Origin: Owenia fusiformis
Lineage: Eukaryota; Annelida; Polychaeta; Sabellida; Oweniidae
NCBI GenBank assembly: GCA_903813345.2
Contig: CAIIXF020000004.1
Span: 27,965,985-28,027,985 of the forward strand
Reading direction: 5' to 3'
Length of the DNA stretch: 62,001 nucleotides
Of the stretch, positions 11,686-22,651 are shown in pieces. The translations under genes and the position numbers were made by a program. The notes below the pieces were generated by a model, which made no database searches, was not told the DNA's origin, and saw only the letters and a program-made list of their open reading frames with translations. Position 1 is the stretch's first letter. Each line of letters opens with the position of its first letter.

Positions 11686-12176
11686 TATTATTTATGATCC
11701 TTCGATCGATAGATTGAAGGAATCATAAATAATCTCCGTGATACTTTTTCTACCCCTTTCGCCATGTTTTTAGTCATCTCATATATGCTCCTACTAAGGA
11801 CCTGGGCTGGACTTGGAGGGAAAGGAATTTTTATCTAGGTCAAGGTCAAAATCTAGGTCAAGGTCAAAATCTAGGTCAAGTCGAAGTTGTTTTTAAGTTT
11901 CTCAAAGCTCGATACTACATTTCACTATTTTGGCCTGAGCTTTCGCATACAGATAGATATTAGTATTCTATTAGTGCTAGCCAAAAGTTATGCATAGAAA
12001 ATGTGCCCCAATTTCGAGATTTTTGATGTCAAAAAAACGGTAAAAATAGGTCAATTTTCAAATTGCTTCAAATCGAACGAATTTTTTTTTCAAAAGCATC
12101 TACTAGACGTCAGGAGTCCAAAACTGCAAATTGATTTCAGATCCGACCCTTCGTTTCCATTCTGGCACATTTTGAC
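11686..12176 (+). mobile_element. Helitron-like unit C, truncated repeat of unit B
   Basis: Nearly identical to the first 480 bases of unit B, including the palindrome (11687-11733). It has one extra 18-bp GGTCAAGGTCAAAATCTA unit, then breaks off after TTCCATTCTGGCACATTTTG. The near identity points to a recent duplication. Confidence 0.7.
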
Positions 12177-12239
12177 CTCGACGGATTGGTGGAGTTCGAC
12201 CAAAATAATTTTAGAGCCGTAAGACCAAGAGAATTTACC

Positions 12240-13625
12240 TAGACAAGGATATCAAAATACAGAAATGATTATGGATGCTTCTTCTTTGCATTTTTTCTCA
12301 AAGTTCTAATAAGGTTTGAGTTATCTTATATATGCTGTTATAAGAGCCTTGGCCTGACCTTATCGGAAAATAATTTCATATTTAGGTCAAGGTCAAAGGT
12401 CAAAACCTAGGTCAAATCAAAGTTTTTTTCAAGTTTCTCAGATTTCGCCCTCATACTTCATTATTTCTTGCGATGAATTAAAATGTCACTAGATATGAGC
12501 ATTCTCTACAAATTGCTCACTATACGTTTGCGTTAATTTTTTACCGTTTTTGAGATAATTGACGTCAAAAAACGATAAAAATTGGTCATTTTTTAACTTG
12601 CTTCAAATTGACCAATTTTTTTTTTTTAAATCATCTACAAGTTCTCAGAAACTCAAATCTGACCTTAATTTTGACCTTTGACCTTTGGTTGACCTTCAGT
12701 GACCTTCGAAAGGTAAAAAAATAGATTTTTCTAGTTGACTTTCTAGATTCAAATTTAGGTATCTTTGATCAGAAAAGTGTGCAAGGTCATAGGTCAAGGT
12801 CATCAAACTAAATCACAAACTGTGTTTTCTAAGTTTCTCAAAATTGGAGACTACAAGTCATTTTTTTTAGTGAAAGTCAGAATACATATTTCTCTAAAGG
12901 TTCTACACATATTAGCAATTCACTACTTATTAAAATTTTGCTCCAGTTTTGAGATATTAGAACTCAAAAACTGAAAAAAGGTCTCATTTTTCAAGGAAAT
13001 TTTTCAAGGTCAAATTTCAACTTGCTCTAAATTGACCAAACATTTTTTTAAAAAGCATCTACAAGATCTCAGGAACTCAAATCTGACCTTAGTTTTGACC
13101 TATGACCTTTAGTTGACCTTCACAGACCTTCAAAAGGTCAAAAAAGTTGATTTTTCAAATTGATTTTCTGGATTCAAATTTAGGTTTATTCAATCAGAAA
13201 AGATATACTGAGGTCCAAAAAAGTAAAATTTTCAAGGTCAAAGGTCAAGGTCATCAAACAATATCACAAACTGTGTTTTCTAAGTTTCTCAAAGTTTGTG
13301 ACTACAAATCAATATTTTTGAACTAAAGTCAGGATATTTATTCCTCTCAAGGTTTTACACATATTAACAATTGATTAGCTATTAAAATTCTGCCCCAGTT
13401 TTGAGATATTGGACCTCAAAAACTGAAAAAGGTCTAATGTTGAAATTTTTCAAGGTAAAATTTCACATTGCTTCAAATTGACCAAACTTTTTTTTTTAAA
13501 TCATCTACAAGATGCCTGGAGTTCATATATGACCTTGTTTTAAGATTTGACCTTTGGCTGACCTTTAAATGTTCAAAAAAGCCTACGGGGCCTCCCTAAG
13601 ATTGCTTGCAATCTTATACATCTAG
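12240..13625 (+). mobile_element. Helitron-like element, copy D
   Basis: Similar to copy A from about 12,290 on. It has the same 430-445-bp internal periodicity (landmark near 12609, 13035 and 13479), the same GACCTTTGACCTTTGGTTGA motifs, and the same 3' end: hairpin AAGATTGC/TTGCAATCTT at 13597-13614 and CTAG|T at 13622-13625. The left end looks truncated. Confidence 0.55.
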
Positions 13626-13653
13626 TTATTAGTTCATTGCCTCTGCAAAGGCA

Positions 13654-14216
13654 ATGGTGCCTGCTATGGTACAAAACATGCTCCACAGGTTGAATCGCAA
13701 AAACATAACGGTGTCTGCCTTGCATGGAGAGAGGACTCGACATCATTCTCAAAAGCAAAACAAAATATTTCCTAATATTTTGAAAAAGCTTGACAAATAC
13801 CATGTGAGAACAGACGAAGCAGGACTTATAGATGTAACAGGACTTCTAGAAGACCTAGTGACAGACAATGTAGTACCAGAAGTGACAGACCGGAGAGACG
13901 AACCAGAAATCACAACAGAGCAACAGACGACAGATGGACTGGTACTTGAACAAGGACGGGAATAATTGCAGGCCAAAAAGATGAGCTAGTACTAGTGGAA
14001 CAGATGGCAGACAAGCCAACACACGAACGAATTGACAAATGAACAAGGACAAAATACGACTACTAGGAAGGTACAGCTGGACAGAACAGACGTGAAACAC
14101 TCCTATACCTACTCTGTGGACACATATGACCAGACTACCGGGAATTCGACCAGTAGGATAGTGACCGAGGTACATGCCGGACACCAGAATGATTGTGATA
14201 TTAATCCGAATTGAAG
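13654..14216 (+). CDS. Two unknown ORFs after the Helitron end
   Basis: Frames 13654-13965 (103 aa) and 14032-14214 (60 aa) are less AT-rich than their surroundings. The first holds a Lys/His-rich start and an acidic Thr/Glu-rich end (EPEITTEQQTTDG). Neither shows a domain or convincing splice sites. They could be the variable tail of a retrotransposon polyprotein. The start immediately beside a Helitron 3' end is suggestive but unproven. Confidence 0.3.
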
Positions 14217-14888
14217 GTCGAGAATCGGGCCTTTCTGGAAGCAATTTACGTCCCCAAAGTGTGAAATTTGGACTGTGGTAGCTCGAGGGCTCTGTCGAAA
14301 ATATCATATCCGGAGACAAAAAAAACGATCATCTAAATCTCAAAAAAGGGTTCAAAGAACAAAGGATGAGAAAAAGATTTTCCATTCATTAGCTGGCCCC
14401 TAACTTGATGGCTATTTAGCGAATACAGATGATACCTTTTGGTCAACAAAACAGAATTTGAACACCATTCTGGTGTGCAGATTTGGTAATAGTAGTTGCC
14501 ATAGTAGTTGCCATAGTCATATGATGATCAAGATCAGGGCTATATATTCTTTTTTCTTACCTTCTCGGTCAACCTCCAAAACTGTATACAATTTTGAGCA
14601 AATGTGACCCAGGCATAACGAGGTCTGTACTTCTACCACTATATCAAGAAAGCCAACCATTTTTTGTTACCAACAATTTATACAAGTAGACCAGTTATGA
14701 ATAGTCAACATTGAAAATGGTGCTCTTGATCCACCAGTAATTTTATTATAGTAGTCATCTATGATCAGTTATGAATATAGTCAACATTGAAAATGGTCCT
14801 CTAGATCAACCAGTTATTATAGTCCTCTATTTTTGATATGTATGGTGATGACCATTCACTGAAATATATCATTATTTCTTTATTACAG
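14217..14888. other. Non-coding, short direct repeats
   Basis: An 'AGTTATGAATA...TCAACATTGAAAATGG' stretch occurs near 14,693 and again near 14,766, each followed by a CTCTnGATCnACCAG stretch. This is a local tandem duplication of about 70 bp. No gene. Confidence 0.45.
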
Positions 14889-14954
14889 AACAGATCGACA
14901 CGGATATATCTACATGTTTATTCAGTAGTGATAGAGCAGAGGCTGATGACAATG
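14889..14954 (+). CDS. Isolated exon, unknown gene
   Basis: Acceptor TTTATTACAG and donor AATG|GTAAAG enclose 66 bases open as QIDTDISTCLFSSDRAEADD. Small and acidic; no family recognised. It may join the coding-like stretch at 14976-15158. Confidence 0.35.
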
Positions 14955-14975
14955 GTAAAGGATTAACATCTATAT

Positions 14976-15158
14976 ATGATATTGGGCGATGAATACACAA
15001 TAATTTCAAAGAGTATTTCAAATTCATTTTATCATTGTTTTAAAGACATTAGTGGAAGAGGTTATTGGCTTGATGAGAATGGAAAGATTTACAAACAAGG
15101 TGGAACGATATCCAAATTTTGGTTTTCAGTGGGGGGGAGCGATCGTTGCCCAAAATAA
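14976..15158 (+). CDS. Coding-like ORF, unknown
   Basis: The 60-aa frame contains GDEYTIISKSISNSFYHCFK and GRGYWLDENGKIYKQGG, with amino-acid usage typical of a globular protein. No splice pair or start could be fixed with confidence, and no family was recognised. Confidence 0.3.
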   Translation: MILGDEYTIISKSISNSFYHCFKDISGRGYWLDENGKIYKQGGTISKFWFSVGGSDRCPK

Positions 15159-15726
15159 TTTTTGTTAAAGATATGCTTGAATTTTACAACAATTTATGCA
15201 ACTTCCTTCACAATTGAACTATAGAAGTTCAAATGAAAAAGCAATTTATAGCTGTTTTCTTCCTCTATCCCATGGCTCTATTTTAATTGGTTATGTTAGG
15301 GGTTGAGAGTATACTTAAGCCAATAACAAATAATAATTTATTCTTTGTATAATTTATTCTTTGTTCTCATTGATTCACCCTGGCATATTAGACAAATAAG
15401 TGTTAAAAGTATGTTAGACTGAAGAGTGCACAATTCATAATTAGTTTTGCTGCTATTGCGACAACATCACACAACATCTGTGTTTATTATGGATAAAGAA
15501 CAGATGCTAATTTTACAATACAACTGAAAGTTCTACTGATATGATAGTGACGTGCCATCGCTGTACTTTCCTAAGAAGAAAGGGAAAACTAGTCATGAGA
15601 AGAGGACCAGGTAAATGTTTTTCAGGGGGTGCACAAGTCTTAAAAAAACCAAATATTCCAAACTGTAAAATCTCAAATAATGAGTTCAGTATAAATCATA
15701 AAATACTTTAAAAAAACAAAACATTT
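15159..15726. other. Nothing identified
   Basis: AT-rich with no supported gene. A TAATTTATTCTTTG stretch is repeated near 15,338 and 15,351. Confidence 0.3.
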
Positions 15727-16051
15727 ATGACCACCCGCTGTGGCTCAGTGGCAGAGAGAGTCAAGGTTACCAATATCGCTTGGCCCCAAGTTCGATTCCC
15801 GGTTCAGACAAGTTGGTTTGTGCGTTATTTAATTCTGGGTGTTTGACTGAGTGGTTGACGACTCGTATAAAAAGGCTGTGGTGTGTACCTGTATGTCTGT
15901 GTACCTGTGCACATAAAAGAAAACAGGGCTCCTCCAAGGAGGGGTTTCTGGCTCTATCTTCGAGTGTAAAATACGTAAAATACGGAATATACCAATGAGG
16001 TATTGCTCGCAAAATATGGCGGTAACCAAGATATAATAATAATAAAAAAAA
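15727..16051 (+). mobile_element. tRNA-derived SINE
   Basis: A pol III A box TGGCTCAGTGG (15741-15751) and B box GTTCGATTC (15790-15798) are spaced as in a tRNA. They are followed by about 230 bases of unrelated body and a 3' tail of ATA repeats running into an A-run (about 16030-16050). The head does not fold as a full tRNA gene (extra bases in the D/anticodon region), so a SINE is the better call. Confidence 0.75.
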
Positions 16052-16183
16052 ACACTGTCTGAGCTTTCAGTTGCAGAGGTATTAACCCGCTCTGGGTTCT
16101 TAAGGACAGTTGAGCAACGTGTGTGTGTGTGGGAATATATAAGCACAAATGCCAAAGGCGAAAAAAGGGTAGGGTGCTTCCTC

Positions 16184-16335
16184 TGGTGTATCTGAGCATT
16201 AACATCAGCTGCCTCTAGTCAGATCGACTAACAAAACAACCTTTTTTGGGGTTGTCGAGTTTACTGAGAGGGCTTGAGCGCTAGCACGTTTAGGCTACGC
16301 GATTGGGGCCGTTACCACGAGGTTGCGACTTCGAG
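16184..16335 (+). mobile_element. Second SINE family (tRNA-Leu/Ser-like head), copy 1
   Basis: Matches 41905-42060 closely, including CAGATCGACTAACAAAACAA, the small hairpin AACAACC...GGTTGT, GAGCGCTAGCACGTTTAGGC and a B-box-like TTCGAGAC. The A box is decayed here (TTACTGAGAGG). The 3' end runs straight into the 19-bp minisatellite. Confidence 0.7.
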
Positions 16336-16620
16336 ACGCGTGTACGAGTTTGAGACGCGTGTGCGAGTTCGAGACGCGTGTGCGAGTTCGAGACGCGTGT
16401 GCGAGTTCGAGACGCGTGTGCGAGTTCGAGACGCGTGTGCGAGTTCGAGGTGCGTGTGCGAGTTCGAGGTGCGTGTGCGAGTTCGAGGTGCGTGTGCGAG
16501 TTCGAGACGCGTGTGCGAATTCGAGACGCGTGTGCGAATTCGAGACGCGTGTGCGAGTTCGAGACGCGTGTGCGAGTTCGAGACGCGTGTGCGAGTTCGA
16601 GACGCGTGTGCGAGCTCGAG
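16336..16620. repeat. CpG-rich minisatellite, 15 x 19 bp
   Basis: Exactly fifteen 19-bp units of ACGCGTGTGCGAGTTCGAG occur with few variants; three units have GTGCG and two have GAATTCG. Each unit carries four or five CpGs in a CpG-poor region, and each contains GAGTTCGAG, the B-box end of the adjoining SINE. The long frames on both strands (such as 16274-16672) are artefacts of the repeat. Confidence 0.95.
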
Positions 16621-17164
16621 AATTTTTGTTTTGGCACGGAATTTCTCATATCATATTTGTCACTCACCTTAACACCCAAAGACTCCGCTCGTTTGTTGTC
16701 AGATACTTGTGTTTTGTCAGATTTTCAAGAGGAAATCTGAAATCTCTTTTAAATTCTCGAACTTCCACCTTTGCACTTAGAAGTAAGACTGCGTCTAACA
16801 TAATCACGAAATTTGAAACCAATGACTGTCCCTCGTAATTGTTTTGCAATAATATGTCTAATATTGCATTCTATTGTATTCTAACGCAATAAATCATGCT
16901 TCTTCTTGCGTTTTACTTCGTCATACTCATATATAAATAGATGACATCTGAATTTTCTGCATATTGATCAGGAATTTTGTGGTAGTTCACAAATGAGCAT
17001 TTGGTAAGTTTTGTCGCTAATTAATTCACATTACATCTGGTGTTATTATCGCTGAATAAAGCAGCATGAGTGGAATTCAAGATTTGTTTTTTTTTGTGGA
17101 GAAAATTGTTGATTTTTAGCAAGAATTTCAAATTGCACATACTTGTACCACAAAATTTCACTTT
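16621..17164. other. Nothing identified
   Basis: No supported gene after the minisatellite. Confidence 0.3.
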
Positions 17165-17169
17165 CCCCG

Positions 17170-17250
17170 TGCAGAATTTGGCGCAGAATTTTAGATTTCA
17201 TGCAGAATTTGGCGCAGAATTTTAGATTTCATGCAGAATTGGGCTTTTTC
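17170..17250. repeat. 35-bp tandem duplication
   Basis: The unit TGCAGAATTTGGCGCAGAAT plus TTTAGATTTCA is present twice in tandem, followed by decayed TGCAnAATT variants up to about 17,280. Confidence 0.8.
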
Positions 17251-17350
17251 ATGCAAAATTTGCATTTTTCTCATGCAGAAAACTAAGATGTGTGATTGTT
17301 GAATTACTGCTATCATATTTTAATATCTTGAAATGAGAATCTTATTGCCC

Positions 17351-17512
17351 ATGGTGAATATTATATACAACACTGTCCAGGACTACAAGCAGCACTTTGG
17401 TGAGTTGAATGATGACATTATTGATGTAAGGTTCAGATCCATGAAGATGAACCTAATATTTTATAACATTCCTCAAACCATGATCAGTCCCAAGGCTATT
17501 ATAAAACACTGA
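17351..17512 (+). pseudogene. LINE ORF1-like fragment
   Basis: The 53-aa frame contains DDIIDVRFRSMKMNLIFYNI, resembling the 'D...RSMRdNLIFyGIPE' junction between the coiled coil and RRM of L1-type ORF1 proteins. The stretch before it (YNTVQDYKQHFGEL) could be the end of the coiled coil. A stop follows soon, so it is a fragment. Confidence 0.5.
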
Positions 17513-17929
17513 TTATAACAAGAACACAAATGTGTACAACAAATGTCCAAGACATCCTCCCATCTTACCCAATTCAAGATACTTGTTTTCTTCAATATTT
17601 CTTGTTTATATTAATTTCTTCAATATTTCTGTTTCTATTTGAAGAAAAAGAACATGGTATAATCTTTATATCACATTGGTTCATCAAATGTGTTAAAGTC
17701 TCCAACAAAACATATCAAATATAGCAATTTCTCCTTCAAAATCATCTTCATTAGTCTCTGGAAAATCATATGTGACCTTACATTTGACCTCTGGTTGATT
17801 TTCAGTGACCTTTAAAAAGTCCAGCTATTCAGATTGTTCATGACAGAGAAGTTGGAGAGAAAAAATCACTGTATGATACTACGAAATAAATTCTCATATG
17901 AATATTTGTCTTCAAACATATGCATTATT
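17513..17929. other. Nothing identified
   Basis: Contains one isolated GACCTTACATTTGACCTCTG stretch resembling the 9-13 kb repeat family near 17,773; otherwise featureless. Confidence 0.35.
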
Positions 17930-18118
17930 ATTTCACATTTAGTGCAATATTCATATTTATTGTAATATTAGACCATATGCAACATGCTACTCACATTTAG
18001 TGTAATATATGTATTCATTATGCAATATGCATCTCACACTTAGTGCAATATATGCATTTATTGTAATATTTGTCTTAAACCATATGCATTGTGAATTTCA
18101 CATTTAGTGCAATATTAA
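17930..18118. repeat. Degenerate AT-rich tandem repeat
   Basis: Variants of TTTCACATTTAGTGCAATAT and CATATGCA recur four to five times with a spacing of about 60 bases. Both strands are non-coding. Confidence 0.6.
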
Positions 18119-18528
18119 GCAAATATTTCATTCTATGTTCAGGCAATACCTGTTCATCTTCCAATGATTTTTGCAGCATGTATTGCCCGCAGCCCAAAGA
18201 GCATGGGCATACAATTGTATGCCAAAGAGTATGCTTAGTCTCAAATGATGTGGGATAGATGACATAGGACTTCAAATGACCAAATGTACACAGACTCACA
18301 ACAGACGAAAAACGACAGAAGGTTCAGGATGTTATGGACATTTTTAAGGAAAAAAAAGAGAATCTAAGTGAGACCCAAACAGCATTCACAGGAATCAAAG
18401 ACACTCTACACATTACGCTTGACTTTGTTTTCAATAAGAATATTTTACAGTATTAGTATAGTTTAGGAGTAGTCAAGATAGAATTATAGATAAGTCTCAT
18501 TAGAAGCAGTGAAAAAATATTTTTACAG

Positions 18529-18727
18529 CAGAGATCACATAACATGACCGTATCAAGAGTGCTTACTGAAATCGGGATAGAAGACAATGCACCATCATGC
18601 TCTGAAATTCTCACGGAGAGATATACTTCACCAGAAATGGATTCTGAATCAAGATCTATACCAGACGCTCAGAGAACTCCAACTCCAATTACTCCACTGA
18701 CTCCAATTGAAAACGCTCAAGTGAATG
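18529..18727 (+). CDS. Isolated exon with Thr/Pro-rich end
   Basis: Acceptor TATTTTTACAG and donor AATG|GTAAGA bound 199 bases open in a single frame (phase 0 in, 1 out). It includes MTVSRVLTEIGIEDNAPSCS and later TPTPITPLTPIENAQVN. Length, splice signals and composition support a real exon. The family is unknown and no partner exon was found. Confidence 0.45.
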
Positions 18728-18953
18728 GTAAGATATAATTTCTTATATAACTGTCAATACATTGCTGGCAGTAAAACCATCTCAAAAAATTAACTTGTCC
18801 CGCAATCTTAGAAAAATAGAGCATTGAAATAAAAAACTATTAGGTCAAACTGTGGTGTGTAGCTAAGCTATAAACTGATAAATCAAGAACATATTGTGAG
18901 TATTTATCTTTTTACGTTTCTTTATTATTTTGTGGTGCTGTTTGAAATTATGT

Positions 18954-19560
18954 TTAATGTATTTTATTTAGAGCACCATGTATTGCATTGTTTTTAACTT
19001 TATCTAAGATTTTTTGGGCAAGTTCATTTATCAACCAATCAAATTGTTTGTTTATTTTGCCCAAACGCTGGCTCAATTTGGAAACAAACTTCATATCTTC
19101 GAAACCACTGATTGTGCGACTGCCAAACTCAGATACTGCCATCAGAGCAATATACTTGAACGATTTTCATTTGCCAAGTCTTTGTTTTGATTCAAAATGA
19201 AAACTTAATTAAATAATGTTGATCTTTTATGGTGAGTTATCACTTTTTGGCAAAATTTGATCATGGATTCCATTCAAAATTTTGTTGAGTATCTTTGGAA
19301 AAAGTTCAGAAAAATTTCCTACTTTTTCAGTTGCATTATTCACTTATTCTTTAGTTATAGAGCATTCATTTTGGCTTCAATCAATTCATTATAGTTTCTT
19401 TCCAGTGCTGTGAAAAACCCGAATACTTTGGCTCATTATTCTCTGAGAAATTCCACTTTTTGGACTTGCGTTATTTGTTCAGATTTAGAAAAAGTTGACA
19501 CAATCTCTAACACTTTTTCTCTGAATTCTTTTAGCCATCAGTGCTTATAATTAGAATTAT
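18954..19560 (-). pseudogene. Degenerate minus-strand coding relic
   Basis: On the minus strand, pieces such as WLKEFREKVLEIVSTFSKSE and FDWLINELAQKILDKVKNNA read as amphipathic helices, but they are separated by stops and frame changes. They may be coiled-coil or Gag-like remains. Weak evidence. Confidence 0.25.
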
Positions 19561-20642
19561 TTGATTCCTGGTATTACTCCGCTCAATTTGTGAGAAAGCC
19601 AAATACTTTTGCTGATTATTTTTTGGGATAATTTCATGAAAAGAAAACTTGGTCTATTTGAGGAAATTGTTGCCATTTTTAACTTTTCTTGAATGGTGAG
19701 GTGGTATATCTTGAAAAAATGTTCAAACTTAAAAAAGAGTGATGTAATGTTAGTCTCTGATGTGACAGAGACTGATGGACAAGGTCTGATTTCACTTAAC
19801 TCAAAGCGACACAGAAAAAATAAACATAAGACTAAAGTGGCAAAAACTGTTGTGACAATGACAATTGCGTTTTTCACCTTCAAAAACATGTGGCTCAACA
19901 TTAAGAATCCGTCCAAAATGCACAAGTCAGGCTGCAAATAGGAAATCAAAAGGGCTCTAGGGCTACATATTTTTCGATATTGACACATTGTGACAACACG
20001 ATGCAGTTACACGAGCCCAACTTAATTGTTGCACAAAAGTGTTGCATTACACACTGCCTTGACAATAAGTATAAAACCTTCAATGATCAGTTCTGTGTGC
20101 CTCAAGACAGGTGGTGTTCTTTGGGGACAGCTGTATGTGGGACTTTTGTATGTGGTTATTTAAACTGGAGGATACGGCATATTTGGTACGTTTTGATACT
20201 ATAAAAATGTTATACATGTTTGCTTATGTAGTACTACTTAGTAGTGGCTGGTGTATTAACACAAATATTTTAACATTTGCTTTACTTTTCCTTGTGCATG
20301 GTACAATTTGTACTTCCTGTTAAAATGGATCTATGAAAATAGCAGTCAACAACATGCAGTCGGACAGGGCAAAATGGCCATTCCGACCCTCATGAGAAAT
20401 AGTTCACAAATACTGTTATTAAAAGACAATGTGAGTGGCTTCAGTGTTAAATGCAGCCTAGTGTTCATACATCTACCCCTGTCGCTGTTCAACAAATATT
20501 TCAGGTTGGGTGATACAAAAAAGGTACTGTTATGAGCTTATAGGTGTACATACACTTAAATGACAATGGTTGCATTCCACTCGGACAAGGTGCGTTATTC
20601 ACAGCCAGGTAGTTTTTAAAACATATAATTTTTACACTTCAG
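19561..20642. other. Only unsupported ORFs
   Basis: Overlapping frames on both strands (a 143-aa minus frame at 19557-19988 and an 82-aa plus frame at 19693-19941) lack motifs or splice support. I cannot choose between them. Confidence 0.3.
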
Positions 20643-20832
20643 GAACGTTACTCACAAGTTCAATAGGGAGGAAAACTACCAATACGCCCAATGTAGACTT
20701 CCCGACTTACATTATTTCAATGTCGACGGGATAAGTGCTACAAACCAAAACCAAATTTATGGAATGGTACAGGGACACCAACCTTTTGTTGGGAGGCTGA
20801 GCAACAACCGTGGTCCTACAGGCAGAAATAAG
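20643..20832 (+). CDS. Isolated exon of unknown gene
   Basis: Acceptor TTTTTACACTTCAG and donor AATAAG|GTAAAT enclose 190 bases. One frame is fully open (63 codons, phase 0 out), with non-repetitive, globular-looking sequence including YQYAQCRLPDLHYFNVDGIS. Family not recognised. Confidence 0.5.
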
Positions 20833-21493
20833 GTAAATTATAAAATGAGAAAATATATGTGTGAGCCCCAGCGGATGAAAACGTGCTAGTTAAAATCCAA
20901 ACCAAGAGATGGAGGTCTCTGTACACTGTAGTTCAAGCCCATATGTAACCATATGTGACAATATTTTCCAGAGAGCTACTGCGTAACTGATGTGGCTGTA
21001 TTGCAGCAGGGTGTGCTTAAGTTTATAGGGGCATTTCAAGCTAGCACAGATCTGAACCAATTAGAGACATGATAATTGAATAGAGAAATACTTATAAATA
21101 AAGCACAATTATTTTTTCTTTTGCAAGCTAACTGAGAATATTCTTATCTCCAAGGATGAGTGGAGAACAAATCTCCATGCCATGGCAGTGATCATTTGAG
21201 TAAAGTGTAATTAAGAATTTGTTTTTGGCAAAGTATTTATCTCTTTTTGGGACATTCTGCTCTTGGGATGGTGCTCAATTACCAACAGTTATTGATAAAC
21301 AAGATTTTAAAATATTGATTTGTCTTCCATTTGAACATAGAAATGTCTTGTCGAAAAGTCTTGTTGAATCACATACAAACTAACAATTGAAAAGAAATGT
21401 GCTCTCAAGTGGCACAATTGACTGTTATTATTGTTGGGCTTTGATACTCTGTAGATTTTACAATTTCTAATCAATGTTATATTTTAATTTTAG
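20833..21493. other. Nothing identified
   Basis: AT-rich, no supported exon. Confidence 0.3.
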
Positions 21494-21575
21494 TATTGGG
21501 AATCCCAGTTGGTGTACCAGGTTCCGTTGTTTCATTTTGGCATGTTCTTGTTGCTAAAGCACAGGCAGAAGAACT
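21494..21575 (+). CDS. Small isolated exon
   Basis: Acceptor ATTTTAATTTTAG and donor GAACT|GTAAGT enclose 82 bases. The open frame reads LGIPVGVPGSVVSFWHVLVA and six more residues (phase 2 in and 2 out). Hydrophobic start, no known motif. Confidence 0.4.
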
Positions 21576-22447
21576 GTAAGTGTAAATTTGACAACCTTTT
21601 TTTATTACTTACATATTATTTTATGACAGCATGACAGTTCATAGGTCTGTTTCAATTTGTTTGCTAAACTTTTCTAAAGATGAAGCAATATGGCTTTGTC
21701 TACTAGATCTAAGCAGAAGAATCATGACAATGAATTAGATTGTTCATACCAGAGATTTGCACAAATACTGTAGATAGATAGACACAATAAAATCGAGAAT
21801 GATTATGTGGAAGACCAGATGTTGAGAGCAGCCAGACATACAGTAATACAGTGGTAACTGTACGGCGGTAACCGTATCGCTCTAACTTCAACCCAATTCA
21901 GCTGATCTGGTCGTTCCATAAAAATGTGTTGCTGACCACAACAAAGAGAGCAACTTTTAGAGGCAAGGGAACTAATAACATCTGAGCTTTGGTTGAAATC
22001 TAGTGATAATGGAGGAAGGGGTTCTGTGAAGAAATGTAAATGGTGAATCTCTATTAGAGTCCATAACAGGGTCTTCACGCCACAGGCAGCAAGGTGAAGT
22101 GAACTGAAATTGAGTGCAGAATGATGAATTTTAAATGAATTGTGTAAAATGTCATCAGCCCTTCCAAAAACAAAAACATGGATTTAAAAGAAGGTCTCTC
22201 CAAGCATTGCAGAAAGAGGAGGATTTTGAATCAATTGTGAGGCTTTGGAACTATTCTTACAAGTTGAAACAATATCAGGTTTAAAAGTGAACATTGATAA
22301 ATAGGTCAACATTATTTCTTCTAACATTTTGAAGATTTAAAACAGGAAAAAACACAAATAACCATATGACTCAACAAATTCAGATCTAATTTTTTTATCA
22401 ACAGGAAAGATATTTTATACCTATGTCAAATAATTTAACCTTTCTTA
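21576..22447. other. Nothing identified
   Basis: Minus-strand frames at 21709-21891 and 21803-22078 overlap each other and lack support. Confidence 0.3.
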
Positions 22448-22465
22448 TAGGTACTCTACCAAAGG

Positions 22466-22651
22466 TTGGCCGGGTATTTAAGCAAAATTACCACAATAAT
22501 ACCAGTACTTGGCATTGGTCAAATTGGAGATGAGGGCCCTGCTGGGTACACTCATCTGTATCAGCTTGGGGGTCACCACCTAGTTCAGGCATTGAAGGAA
22601 ACCGAGAAGATACTCATGGATATATCTTGTCATAACACATATAAAATTTGA
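22466..22651 (+). CDS. Unknown ORF
   Basis: The 61-aa frame includes VLGIGQIGDEGPAGYTHLYQ and LGGHHLVQALKETEKILMD, which read like protein-coding sequence. A possible acceptor (CTTATAG) lies upstream but no donor or partner is clear. Confidence 0.25.
   Translation: MAGYLSKITTIIPVLGIGQIGDEGPAGYTHLYQLGGHHLVQALKETEKILMDISCHNTYKI

Noticed and set aside
13749-14319. Ser-rich minus-strand frames of 75 and 154 aa
   Set aside because: Shadows opposite the 13654-14214 plus-strand frames; low-complexity and without motifs or splice signals.
15790-15798. tRNA gene at the A/B boxes
   Set aside because: The sequence between the boxes does not give a standard cloverleaf and is followed by a SINE body and A-rich tail.
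16274-16838. Four overlapping 108-171-aa frames rich in Arg/Cys/Glu on both strands
   Set aside because: They are readings of the 19-bp minisatellite; an ungapped tandem repeat of this composition is open in several frames.
19557-19988. 143-aa minus-strand frame
   Set aside because: It overlaps an equally plausible plus-strand frame, has hydrophobic low-complexity stretches and no motif; neither could be supported.
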